Translations under genes and position numbers: made by a program
Notes under the pieces: model-generated
Database searches by the model: none
The model's input: the letters and a program-made list of their open reading frames with translations, nothing else
What the model was told of the DNA's origin: nothing
Part shown: piece after piece, positions 34,701 through 46,204 of the stretch
How the letters are laid out: every line of letters begins with the position of its first letter
Numbering within the stretch: the stretch's first letter is position 1
NCBI GenBank assembly: GCA_026936325.1
Contig: JAPTHN010000024.1
Span: 2,669,501 to 2,733,500, forward strand
DNA from: Platynereis dumerilii
Taxonomy: Eukaryota; Annelida; Polychaeta; Phyllodocida; Nereididae
Direction: 5' to 3'
Length of the DNA: 64,000 nucleotides

Positions 34701-35907
34701 ATCTGCAAAGACTGGATCTGGCTGCAGCTGTTGCTGCTGGTTTCACTGCAGCTGATCATTTGAAACTCCCGCCAAAAACGAACATTTTAGTTTCGTAAAT
34801 AAAAATTTTAATGTCACAGAAGTTTACCAAAAGTTGATGGAAGCAAGATAAAATTATATTTAGGCTGCAAGCAAAGTTTTAATGACATAGGTGAAACAAC
34901 ACGACCAGGGGAGTTGTCATAAGTTTTCTTGGAACTCCTCCGTAATACAGGCTGCAAGCAGCTGTAAAAAAGAAAAAAAGGTTTACCTTTGATGATGAAA
35001 TTTGCTAATGTTGCTGTTTCTTAAATACCGAAGATAAGCTTTTGTGGGACATAAATTTTAAAAGAACTCATAAGTTTGGAAAAATACAAGAAATTATTCT
35101 GTGACACACCAGAATTGTCATTTTTGGAGTTAGACAGGTATTAAACCTCGTGAACAAAAAATTCACTTTTTTCCAAGTCTGCAATTTTTCTTAAAGCGAC
35201 TGACTCTCAGCTGAATATGCACAATAACTTTGCAAGCAATCCATTAATATAGAATATGGACCGAAAAGAAACCGGTCTATAGTTGCAGAAGAAGCCCCAT
35301 AGGACAGGCCTAATGTTTTCTTTTGTGGGTGTCTGTTCTTCCGTCTGTTTGTCTGTCTGTCACTCTAGCGGTCCAGCTGTATGAGCTAATGAAACACTGT
35401 AGTCTTGCAATCACCACCACAACAAAGAACTGATTTGATTTTGATAAGCATCCATGCAGTGGATATGGCACAATGGGACAGTTATGAAAATTATTTTAAA
35501 TGTTTTGGTGCAGGTTTCGTTAATATGCTCAGAGAAATGTTTTTTAAAATACAGGATATCTCAAAAAGTTATTGCACATTTCATAAAGACAGTACTTGTT
35601 GACAATTGATCAAAAAGATAATGATTATCGATCAACTTCAATGCCGCTATCGTGGTGTTTCACCTGAGCCTGAGGCTGGCACTTCAGGTCTCAGTGGCCT
35701 TGAGAAGACATTCTGGGAGCTTATGGATTCTCAAGAAGGACATCAGATTCCTATAATATCACCATGGGACAGTTACACAATAGTCCCATACAAGCTGTGT
35801 CCTCCCCCTGTCCTAATTAGCCCACAAAGTGCATAAATACAGGACGTAAAGCCCCAATCATCCATCCATCCAGATGCATGTTCTTCAGCAACTCTTTTTT
35901 TCTTCAT
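34701..35907. other. intergenic stretch with no recognised gene
   Basis: It contains a short TCTG microsatellite (about 35342-35365) and a few 65-75 codon frames without motifs. Confidence 0.4.
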
Positions 35908-36074
35908 CAGTGGCGTCAGTGTAGGTGAGGCTGGTGGGCATTTGCCCCACCATGTTTTGGCCAAATTGCACATTTCTGAATTGAAATAAACAATAATTTT
36001 TCACTAACACCTGCCATGACGGTGTGACCACTATTTGCCCCTCCACTTTAAAATGAAACTGACGCCCCTGACTG
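35908..36074. mobile_element. small element with CAGTGGCGTCAGT ends
   Basis: CAGTGGCGTCAGTGTAGG at the left matches the inverted right end (ACTGACGCCCCTGACTG) imperfectly, with repeated TTTGCCCCACCA motifs inside. A partial copy is nested at 23140-23281. Confidence 0.5.
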
Positions 36075-36314
36075 GTATCAACTTTATTGCCAGTTGAACA
36101 CTCTGAAAACAGTTTTGTATGCAGTGTTCCAAGTTTTATTAGTTTTTCCATCACCTGCGCCAAAAGGCCTTTTGTGGCTTGAAAATGAATTATAAAATTC
36201 TGAGATTTAGCACTCAATATTTTTGCTACAGCTGGGCACTCAGAGGATTAGTCATTTTTAAGGGGATGTGAACTCAGGACAGTATGCCACCTCCATTTCG
36301 AACCCGTGGGTTCT

Positions 36315-38745
36315 TGTTCATTAATTGTACATTTTACCCCACGATGTGATGGGACTGGGGATGACCACCAGTTCATGGCAATTGTGGCAATCCTTCCATG
36401 ACTTCAGGATAGGCTTTTGCATTAATTGCATATTGTAGTCCCGCCATGTGATAGGACTAGGGATGACAACCAGTTCATCCAAATGGTGGCAATACTTCCA
36501 CGACTTCAGGATGGGTTTTTCATTAATTGCACATTTAAGCACAACCATGTGATGGGACCGAGGCTAGCAACCAGCTCATGGTTATTTGCAATGCTTTCCA
36601 TGACTTCAGGATTGGCTTTTGCATTAATTGCATATTTTAGTCCCGCCATGTGATGGGACTGGGGATGGCAAGCAGTTTTTGGCAATTAGCAATATTTTCT
36701 ATGATTTCTACATGGGTTTTTGCATTAACTGCACATTTTCTTCCTGCCATGTGATGGGATTTGAGTTGGCAACTAGTTCTTGGTAATTGTGGCAATCCTT
36801 TTCATGACTTCAACACAGCTTTTTGCATTAATTGCATATTTTAGTCCCGCCAAGTGGTGGGACTGCAGTTGGCAACTAGTTCATGGTAATTGTGGCAATC
36901 CTTTTCATGACTTCAACACGGGTTTTTGCATTAATAGCATATTTTAGTTGCGCCATGTGGTGGGACTGCAGTTGGCAACTAGTTCATGGTAATTGTGGCA
37001 ATCCTTTTCATGACTTCAACACGGGTTTTAGTATTAATTGCACATTTTAGTCGCGCCATGTGGTGGGACTGCAGTTGGCAACCAGTTCTTGGTAATTGTG
37101 GCAATCCTTTTCATGACTTCAACACGGCTTTTTGTATTAATTGCACGTTTTAGTCCTGCCATGTGGTGGGACTGGAGTTGGCAACTAATTCTTGATAATT
37201 GTGGCAATCCTTTTCATGACTTCAACACAGCTTTTTGCATTAATTGCATATTTTAGTCCCGCCAAGTGGTGGGACTGCAGTTGGCAACCAGTTCTTGGTA
37301 ATTGTGGCAATCCTTTTCATGACTTCAACATGGGTTTTTGCATATATTTTTAGTCGCGCCATGTGGTGGGACTGCAGTTGGCAACCAGTTCATGGTAATT
37401 GTGGCAATCCTTTTCATGACTTCAACACAGGTTTTTGCATTAATTGCATATTTTAGTCGCGCCATGTGGTGGGACTGGAGTTGGCAACCAGTTCTTGGTA
37501 ATTGTGGCAATCCTTTTCATGACTTCAACACGGCTTTTTGTATTAATTGCACGTTTTAGTCCTGCCATGTGGTGGGACTGGAGTTGGCAACTAATTCTTG
37601 ATAATTGTGGCAATCCTTTTCATGACTTCAACACAGCTTTTTGCATTAATTGCATATTTTAGTCCCGCCAAGTGGTGGGACTGCAGTTGGCAACCAGTTC
37701 TTGGTAATTGTGGCAATCCTTTTCATGACTTCAACATGGGTTTTTGCATATATTTTTAGTCGCGCCATGTGGTGGGACTGCAGTTGGCAACCAATTCATG
37801 GTAATTGTGGCAATCCTTTTCATGACTTCAACACAGGTTTTTGCATTAATTGCATATTTTAGTCGCGCCATGTGGTGGGACTGCAGTTGGCAACCAGTTC
37901 ATGGTAATTGTGGCAATCCTTTTCATGACTTCAACACGGGTTTTTGTATTAATTGCACGTTTCAGTCCTGCCATGTGGTGGGACTGGAGTTGGCAACTAG
38001 TTCTTGATAATTGTGGCAATCCTTTTCATGACTTCAACACAGCTTTTTGCATTAATTGCATATTTTAGTCCCGCCAAGTGGTGGGACTGGAGTTGGCAAC
38101 CAGTTCATGGTAATTGTGGCAATCTTTTTCATGACTTCCACACGGGTTTTTGCATATTTTTGTCGCGCCATGTGGTGGGACTGCAGTTGCCAACCAGTTC
38201 TTGGTAATTGTGGCAATCCTTTTCATGACTTCAACATGGCTTTTTGCATTAATAGCATATTTTAGTCGCGCCATGTGGTGGGACTGCAGTTGGCAACTAG
38301 TTCATGGTAATTGTGGCAATCCTTTTCATGACTTCAACACGGGTTTTTGTATTAATTGCACGTTTTAGTCCTGCTCTGTGGTTGGACTGGAGTTGGCAAC
38401 TAGTTCTTGGTAATTGTGGCAATCATTTCCATGACTTTAGGATGGGTTTTCATTAATTGTACAATTTAGCACCATTTGATGGGACTGGGAATGGCCACCC
38501 ATTTATGGTAATTGTGGCAATCTTTCTATGACTTCAGGGTGGGTTTTTGCATTAATTGCACAATGTTGATGGCAAACAGTTCACAGTAATTTTTGCAATC
38601 TTTTCCATGACTTTAGGATGGGTTTTTCATTATAAGCACATTGTAGCCCTGTCATGCCATGGGACTTGGGATGGCCACCAGTTCATATTAATTGTGGCAA
38701 TCCTTTCCATGACTTCAAGATGGGTTTTACATTATTTAGTCCCGC
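36315..38745. repeat. 103-bp satellite array, about 23 units
   Basis: The phrase TTGTGGCAATCC-TTTTCATGACTTCA recurs at 36803, 36906, 37009, 37112, 37215, 37318 and onward with 103-bp spacing, and some units are 97 bp. Outer units are diverged and inner ones nearly identical. A 406-bp block (four units) starting at 37038 is repeated from 37444 and again from 37850. Many open frames across it are by-products of a unit free of stops in one frame. No promoter or RNA feature is apparent. Confidence 0.9.
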
Positions 38746-39212
38746 GACAAAAGCCACCATACTAAATTTTATAACAATTATTTTAGTTGCAGGGCACCTT
38801 AAAAATCCAGTTAAAGTGACTACAATGTCATGTTGTCTTTCTGCAACTCCTCAAGATGAAGTACCACCCAAAACACTCCTGCTGACGTCAGCATCTTATT
38901 CCTTCTGTTGTGTTTGACACATCATCCTTCCTGGCTAAAATAACAACTCCAACAAATACATTGTATCTCCATCTCAATCCTTCCTCTGGTTGGTTAATGC
39001 ACTTTTCCGCTTTTTTTTTGGACAGCACTGAAATGCCCTCAAATGATGCTCAATTAAAGGCATTTGTGCAGTTTTTATTCGAAATTTTCAGCGCCAGTAG
39101 TCTAAGTAACTGTGTCAAGCAAAAAAAATGGGGGGGGGGGGGGTCACTGTATTTTTTAATAGGAAGAAATGCTGTTTTTAGCCTAAAATCTGATTTTAAA
39201 GAATAGAGGCCG
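38746..39212. other. intergenic stretch with poly-G run
   Basis: Noncoding; a run of 14 G at 39131 is the only marked feature. Confidence 0.4.
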
Positions 39213-39440
39213 GGATGAATTTTAACAGTAGAAATGCAAATAAGGTGTTAAATGAAAGCAGAAAAGTAGCACTGTGTGATGCTGGAGGCGCTTTTTAAAT
39301 TTTGGTCTGTGTACTTTTTGTACACAACTACACATGGTTAAGTTTCAACAAAAATCCCATTGAACAGGGATTAAAATCAAAAATTTTTCTTTGCTTTCAT
39401 TTGACTCCTCATTTGCATTTCTACCATTAAAACTCATCAG
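39213..39440. mobile_element. palindromic MITE-like element with ~57-bp arms
   Basis: The left arm 39213-39268 (GATGAATTTTAACAGTAGAA) and right arm 39384-39440 are near reverse complements, with a ~115-bp noncoding centre. Confidence 0.6.
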
Positions 39441-39891
39441 GGGTTTGGACTGAAAACATTAAGGCCTCTCTTCCTGAAATCCGGGAGTCAGGGAGTCAAG
39501 AGACAAAATTTTGAAGTTGGCTGGAGGATAATGCCATATCAAATCCACAAGAAACTTTCAAATTAGACCGATTTACCACATACACTAAAATCAAATATTT
39601 ACAATTTTTAAAAAATAACTTTAACACATCCAAAGCTGTCATATTTCACATTGCAGCTCTCTGCTGTACAATATATATTTTTGTACCAGAACCACCTTCT
39701 CAAAAAGGTCTTATGGCATTCGTTGAGAATAGATAATTTCAAGACTAATCAGAGCCAATTTGATGTATGGAAATGTGTGTGATCAGCCATGTAGCTCAAC
39801 CTCCTTTTGAGAAAGTGAAAGTTGCTCATTCATTTTGAGGACTATCGTATGATAATAAGGTGGGAAGACTGTAGTCTGGTGGCAGGCCAGA

Positions 39892-42146
39892 GAACCTTGT
39901 TTTATCCATCCAATGATTGTTTTTTGCTTTTTCTGGTAGATAGGCATCTACTAATCACAAATCAGCTGGGTGCAGAGGTTGTACCCTTGGGGAGATTTTT
40001 TTATTACCAAATTCAAAATGGCTGCCCTCGATCAGGTAAAAAACCTATTGGTGATATCTCAGCTTCTAATTGACCGAGAGACTTGATTTTGGTGTCAAAA
40101 TATACATTTTCAGGGTCAAGGAAAACATTCAGATAGGTTTCAAATTAGTATCTGATACAAAATATTTTATTAAATAAATGTTGATGAGATTAGGAATTAA
40201 ATTAAATTTATTATATAAAGTTGTACTCGTCATTGCAGAAGCTAGGTTTTCAAAATATATGAGAATACAATCATTAACTATTCCATACAAGGTAAAATGG
40301 AATATATACTTAAATGTATAGCCCACAGGAAGTGTTAACATGTGACATTAACTGAAAGAATAACACTATTTCAATATTCTCCGAGGATCTAATCTGATGT
40401 CGTTGGATGCATGATGTCATACAGAGCATTTAGTCATTTCATCTAGTTTCAGGCAGGACTGCCGTCATTGCATTACCACCATCCTCAACTTCAGCTGTTT
40501 TATGGCAGTTTTGGCAATGATGATTCATAATACTCGCACCATTATTGTTTCTAGGACGTTGTTCGTTCCAGTTAAAGTCGCTTAGTTTAGGATTGTTACC
40601 AGACATTACAGACTATTTAAAGTGCAACCTTGAAATTCTATCAAGCTACCATCATGTATGTTATATTAAAGCTGATCTCATAAGAGGGCCTGATCACAAG
40701 AAGCCCAATATCTCATTTTGTCATTTTTGACTATTGAGTGAAAGAATATCCAAGCTCTCCTCCGAGTGTATGAAAAAAAATGTGACCTGCTATCATATTT
40801 TGTTATGAAAATGACTTTATTCTACTGGAATTGAGCTTTAAAATGATGTTTAGTATGTTTTGATATCTCCTTCCAATCCAAAGATATGACACCTCAAACA
40901 TTGATGATAAGAAACATCGAACTCTCAGAAAATGGAATTTGAAATTCCCACCCTTGCAGTGAAAGAACTAAGAAAATCAAGAAGGATGCCCAATTTATAT
41001 CATTTAAAGTCAGTTTTTGGTTAAGATGGTCTTAAATAATCAAAGCAAATTACTTTTGCTGAAACATGGTACCAACAGCTAGAAATCAACAAAATGTGAC
41101 CTTTTGACACATTTTGCTCATTTCTGAAAAATATAGAATGACTACTTTGAACTCATTTTGGTGGAGCAGGTCACAAATTCTCAGACTGTGGTACGTAATT
41201 TGGAAGCTAAATAAATCAATATTAGGGATGAAAGATCAAGGATGGAGAAAATTATGGGATGGACTGAATGAAGGCTGGGAATTTGGAATTGAATTATGCA
41301 TGGAGTGAGCACTGAGTAAGTAGGAAGGGATGGATGGGAATAGAGGCATTAATGAGACTAGAGAAGGAGGGGACAAGGACAATAGGGAGGATGCACAGGT
41401 GGAGTAGACATAAGCTACTACAGAGGTGTCAGAGGGAGGGGTTAAGATCTATTTGGGGAGAGTTCAGAGGCAAGAACTGTTGGGAGACTGAGTGGGGAAG
41501 AGGCAGATTGAGGCAACAGAAGGAAGCAGCAGAGAAGGTGGAATGGACGAGTTAGATATGTATGAGAGGCAGAATGTAGATAGAGTGGGGAAGTGGGGAG
41601 AGTGGACCTATTGTGGCAGGAGCAACATATTGTAAGGTGGAGGTAGAACGAGAGAATAAGACAGAAGAGGGAGAAGGGAGTGAGGCAGGAGGCATAGCAT
41701 GGAGGTGGCAGAATGGTATGAAGCATTCTTTGGAGCCAGTGGGAAGAAAAAAAGGCACAAGGAGAAGAAAAGCACTATTTGCTATTGGAGGACAAGGAAA
41801 GAGCTGTAGGAGATAGTCAGGCATAAATGGGAGAATGCAAATCTCATCAACATTTATTTAATAAGATATTTTTTGAATCACATATTGCTTTGAAACATAT
41901 CTGAATGTTTTCCTTGACCCTGAAAATGTATATTTTGACACCAAAATCAAGTCTCTCTGTCAATTAGAAGCTGAGATATCACCAATAACAGGATTTTTAC
42001 CTGATCGAGGGCAGCCATTTTGAATTTGGTCAATAAAAAAATTTCCCCAAGAGTGCAACCTCTGCACCCAGTTGATTTGTGATCAGTGAGTGCCTATCTA
42101 CCAGAAAAAGCAAAAAAACAGTCATTGGATGGATAAAACAAGGTTA
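39892..42146. mobile_element. 2.25 kb fold-back element with ~300-bp inverted arms
   Basis: The left arm 39892-40193 (starting CCTTGTTTTATCCATCCAAT) is the near reverse complement of the right arm 41842-42146. The arms contain CCTCGATCAGGTAAAAA and its complement. The 1.65 kb core has a strongly purine-rich second half (41330-41820) with accidental frames on both strands and no transposase motif, so this is a non-autonomous element. Confidence 0.75.
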
Positions 42147-43126
42147 GGGGAAAAATCAAAGTCCGCCACTGGACTACTGGGAATCTTAGACATACTCTAT
42201 TCACTAATTGAATCAGTTATCTCGGAATGGATACAACAGTTACTGACCTCCACCGACATCCCGTAGGCTCTGACAAAAAGTTCCAACACAAAAATTTGCA
42301 CTGAACTATGTATGGCTATAAAAGTTACTTGCTAATATGTTTATTACATGTATTAGACATGATTTAGACATCTTAGAAATGCAAAATTACAGAGGTCCAA
42401 CTCCAAAATTGCATGAATCATAGATCATCAAAAAAAATAATCAGATGGCGGGTATGTTTATACTAAAAGCAATACATGCAATAGTGGCTGAGTCAGGGCC
42501 TGGAAACAAATAATCATTTTTCATATTTTTTAAAAAGTACACAATATTCATCCATCAGGCCATCAAAAGGCACAACTAGACCATATAGCCCATATGTGTA
42601 CAAAATTTAATCCATGTACCAGCAATAACGGCTGGTCATGCCTGGGAAAATCAGAACATCAAAAGGCACAACTAAACTTGACCTTGTAGCCATTTGAAGT
42701 GATTACAATACCTCTGCACACACTGGAATTCAAGGAGAAAGGAGTTTCTTTGGAGGGCAATACCTTTGTTTCATCTGTTGTCAAGTTACGACTAGTAAAG
42801 CTTGTAATACGATGTTCAGTGATTGTTCACAATAAGTCTTTAATAGTACACGAAAGCATGTGTCAGCATTCCTGAGAAAAAAGTGAAAATCTGTCCTGAT
42901 CAAAAGTCAGAAAAATCATCTAGGCCAATGTGTGTCGCTGCCCACAACTCACAGGGGTATCAATTTTACACTTTCAAAAGATATAGAAAATCACAGATGA
43001 GTTTAGAATTGATACCAAATTTTTCTATGCGTTTGAAAATTGTTTTGCCACTTGAATTGTTGTTACGGGTGCAAAAGCATCAATGCTTGGCATTTATTGC
43101 TTAACAATTTTTTCAAAATAATTTCA
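42147..43126. other. intergenic or intronic stretch, nothing recognised
   Basis: Short direct phrases recur (ATCAAAAGGCACAACTA near 42564 and 42658), but no gene, RNA or transposon end is clear. Confidence 0.4.
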
Positions 43127-43216
43127 GGTCTTGCACAGGAAAAGGAGGATCGTCTTCGTACATCCAGTCTTTTACTAGCTTCAGAATGTGGTTCAAAAGA
43201 CATGAAACCGTGCAGG
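43127..43216 (+). CDS. candidate penultimate exon of an unknown gene
   Basis: An acceptor (ATAATTTCAG) and a donor (AG|gtatta) bound 90 bp that read in phase 1 as LAQEKEDRLRTSS, LLLASECGS and DMKPCR, a charged, protein-like composition. A second frame is also open, so the phase is uncertain. I see no convincing exon upstream and do not recognise the sequence. Confidence 0.3.
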
Positions 43217-44289
43217 TATTAAATTTTCTTCATAACAAAACATTTTTATTATCATAATTTATTACGGAGTAAACACCAAAACTAGTGTTGTTTGAAAATG
43301 AAAAAAAAAAATTATTGGCACTTCTGAGAGTCTCTGCCTCTACCGTTAATTAAAGATCTCTATTCGAATGGCAGTAAAATAAATAATTTCTACGGTTGTG
43401 TTTTTTTCAAAAACATCTGGAAAGTGTTCTGCAAGTTTTAGAAATAAAGCCAGAAAGTTAGTTTTTCTGCTTTAAAACTCTTCTTTGAATTGATGCTCAC
43501 TTTTTATGTGAGATCACAGGCAGTGTTCACATGCTTTGCCCTTATTCTGTTATATTATACCAAGGTGTATTGCTCAAGCTCCCCCTATGGGAAAATGACA
43601 GTCGTCGTGTGCGGTCATATTTGCGGAAGTTGCCATATATAGTATTCTTGGGATATCCCATGGCCACCAGGCCTGTTTTGTGGTGGCTGGGAAACAGGCT
43701 ATAGTATGCTCACCAAAGGGCAGACTGAGGTTCCAATTTAATAAAGAGATGGCTCTGTGGTCTCCTAAATTCTGATTGGCTGTCAAAGGGAATTCCCTTG
43801 TGATGTATGCTGATATGGGTGCACATAGGTAAGATTGGCCAAACAAGGTTTAATGCGAGTCTAAATGCAGTGTAGTGGGTGAAAATCATCTCTAAGTGTA
43901 GCTGAGAGACTATTATCTCACAGAACCAACAAGAATGTTGTGAAAGGCTGCTCCTTGAGCAATTTTAATCAATTTTCTATATTTGCACTCCACCAGGTGG
44001 CACTTGAGCCATACACCTTCCTCTCTATCTCTAGAACTGCTAAGCCATTGTGATCATTCCGCCTGTGGTGAGATGTAGGTTTATGTGGAAAAGCCCAATT
44101 ATGTTGAACAACGTAAAAAGTTAACAGGAATTGGTCAAACTTGAATAATTATGGAAATTATGATAAAAATCATGTCCTGTATTCTTATTGCTGGTGAGTG
44201 TGTTTCAAACAACACTTCGGTGTCGCCATTTTGCAAGGCACAGTATGATATCTATCTGTGAAACTAATTGAATTGTATTGCATTGCAGG

Positions 44290-44560
44290 AACAAGGTGAC
44301 AGCAGATTGAGGCATTTCTGAAGAAACTTTGCCTGTCCAGGTCGAGATCACAGGAAGATCATACCAAAGAAATTGAAAAAATCATGATTATGCTATTAAA
44401 TGTGTAGATCACTAAATAAACTGCAGTAAATTGTCAGCATGATTGCTTTTTGTTTGTTGTATACAATTCTTCCAGAAACAGTAAATGCTATAATTCTTGT
44501 AGTCCGTTACATTTTGACCGGCAATTCTAACGTTTAATAAACAAAATTAATGTGTCTCTC
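44290..44560 (+). CDS. candidate terminal exon and 3' UTR of the same unknown gene
   Basis: The acceptor ATTGCATTGCAG is followed by a few codons to a stop (NKVTAD in the frame set by the exon at 43127). The 3' UTR then contains AATAAA at 44410 and at 44537, the latter followed by TGTGTCTCTCTGCGTTTTT, a good downstream element. The pair of borders plus poly(A) site is suggestive only. Confidence 0.3.
44537..44542 (+). terminator. candidate polyadenylation signal
   Basis: AATAAA with a GU/U-rich tract starting about 10 bases downstream. It is the best-formed cleavage context in the right half of the window. Confidence 0.4.
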
Positions 44561-45365
44561 TGCGTTTTTCATGATTACTTTCTTTTGCTTTGATGCAAAG
44601 TTGAAATACTAGTCATTAGTTGGAATGATCAGTGGGGGCTTGTCTTTAAAATAAACTATTGAGAATTGGCATAATTGTGCAGACCTAGATGTAAAAACGG
44701 AGAGTTGGCAAATGTAAATTCTTAGAAGTGTAGAAATGCTTCACTAATTTCAATATCCAAAAAAAATTGGCTCACAAGATGCCACTTTCATCAGTCGAAA
44801 CCATATTTGGTGTTCAATATGGCCTACCATATATAGACATTTATATCCCATAAAGAACTCTTCAGCAGAGCCTTCAGTGAATAAGACCGACGCACCCCCA
44901 AGGTTGACCAATGAACAGGAATTCACACATGTTATGCAAATGAGGCCGATTTTGCCAATTCACACACTTCCCTATATCATAGAGACTTTCAAGTTACTGG
45001 AATAGATAGATCTCTCAAATAGCTTTAAAATGATAGGTCTTAGCCCTCTGAGCTCCGAATAGTTCTCTCACAAATTGCTGGTAAACTTTTGAAGTGGAAG
45101 AGAAATCCTGCACTCTGATTGGCTGTGACGCTCTGGCGCAAAATCTTATGATAATATGAGAGAATGGAAGGATTCGTCTGGAGTAGATTCTCTGGGTGAT
45201 AAAGAACTTCTACAAGTTATAATAGTCTTCATTGTGGTTAAGATTATGACACTTAACTGTACCAGGGAAGTGGTTTATATTTTGTAAAATACACACTAGG
45301 GCAAAACGTATAATGACATCATTCATTGTCATATTGTGCTATATTGATATGTTGGAAAAGAGTTA
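44561..45365. other. intergenic stretch, nothing recognised
   Basis: Noncoding sequence with no support for an exon. An ATGCAAATGAGG octamer-like motif at 44935 is isolated. Confidence 0.4.
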
Positions 45366-45782
45366 GTGGGAATTAACGGGAATTAGTGGAATTTATGGGA
45401 ATTGGTGGGAATTGGTGGGAATTGATGGGAATTAGTGGGAATTAGTGGGAATTGTGGAAATAAGCCTTCATAGCTGGGAGTTACAGAGATCACTTGGGAC
45501 TTGTGTAGGAATTGTAGGAATTAGTAGCATATGCAGGGACTTGTGACAGTAAGCAGGATTTGTTGAGAATTGTAGAGATTGGTTGCACTTCCGGGGAGTT
45601 CCAGGAGTTAGTGGGACTTTTAAGAATTCTGAGCATTTGAAAGGATTTGTGGAAAATTCCTAGAATTTGCAGCACTTGCGGGGAGTTGTGGGAATTACTG
45701 GGAATTGTTGGGAGTTATTTGGGAATTATTAGGAATTACAGGAATTATGGGAGTTGCGGGAATTATGAGGTTAAATGGGGCC
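45366..45782. repeat. degenerate GGGAATTRGT minisatellite
   Basis: Variants of TGGGAATTAG recur at 8-12 bp spacing over about 400 bp, regular at first and increasingly diverged. The right end (GGGAATTATGAGGTTAAATG GGGCC) is the reverse complement of 32179-32206, where a similar diverged GGGAATT tract follows in the opposite orientation. Confidence 0.75.
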
Positions 45783-46204
45783 TCAACGGACAAGTTCATT
45801 ACATAGTAGCTGGCAGAACTAACGATCTGCCGGCGACAAAAATATAATTAATATTATCTATAAATATACTGTACATAAGATTGTCAAATATATATTAAAT
45901 ACATATAGGCCTATATTTATATATAATATAAACATGCACTGTACAAATGGTCAGATACTAACAAATCATCACATTCTGGCCTTGCAATCATGCATACATA
46001 TATTGTATATCAGAAAGTCCCAGAAATATACAGCCTAGCATCATGTTCATTGTAGTGATAGGTAATCAAGAAGTAATCAGGGGATTATTTCTGCATCCTT
46101 GATGATGCTAAGCTGCTGCTGTAACAAGTGCCTATCACCAAGGCTACACATGTTAATCAATAGCTGCTCCTGTAATGTACCATGTAGCAGGGAGGCTGTA
46201 GCAA

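Noticed and set aside
34528-34755. Pro/Phe/Ser-rich open frame
   Set aside because: It is the translation of the CT-rich tract next to the TATC microsatellite.
36321-38368. Many 65-90 codon frames with similar WWDCSWQ peptides
   Set aside because: They are readings of the 103-bp satellite, with starts and stops set by the unit, and no sign of coding constraint.
36315-38745. A CRISPR-like array of regular repeats
   Set aside because: The whole unit is repeated with no unique spacers, and the DNA is eukaryotic; it is a satellite.
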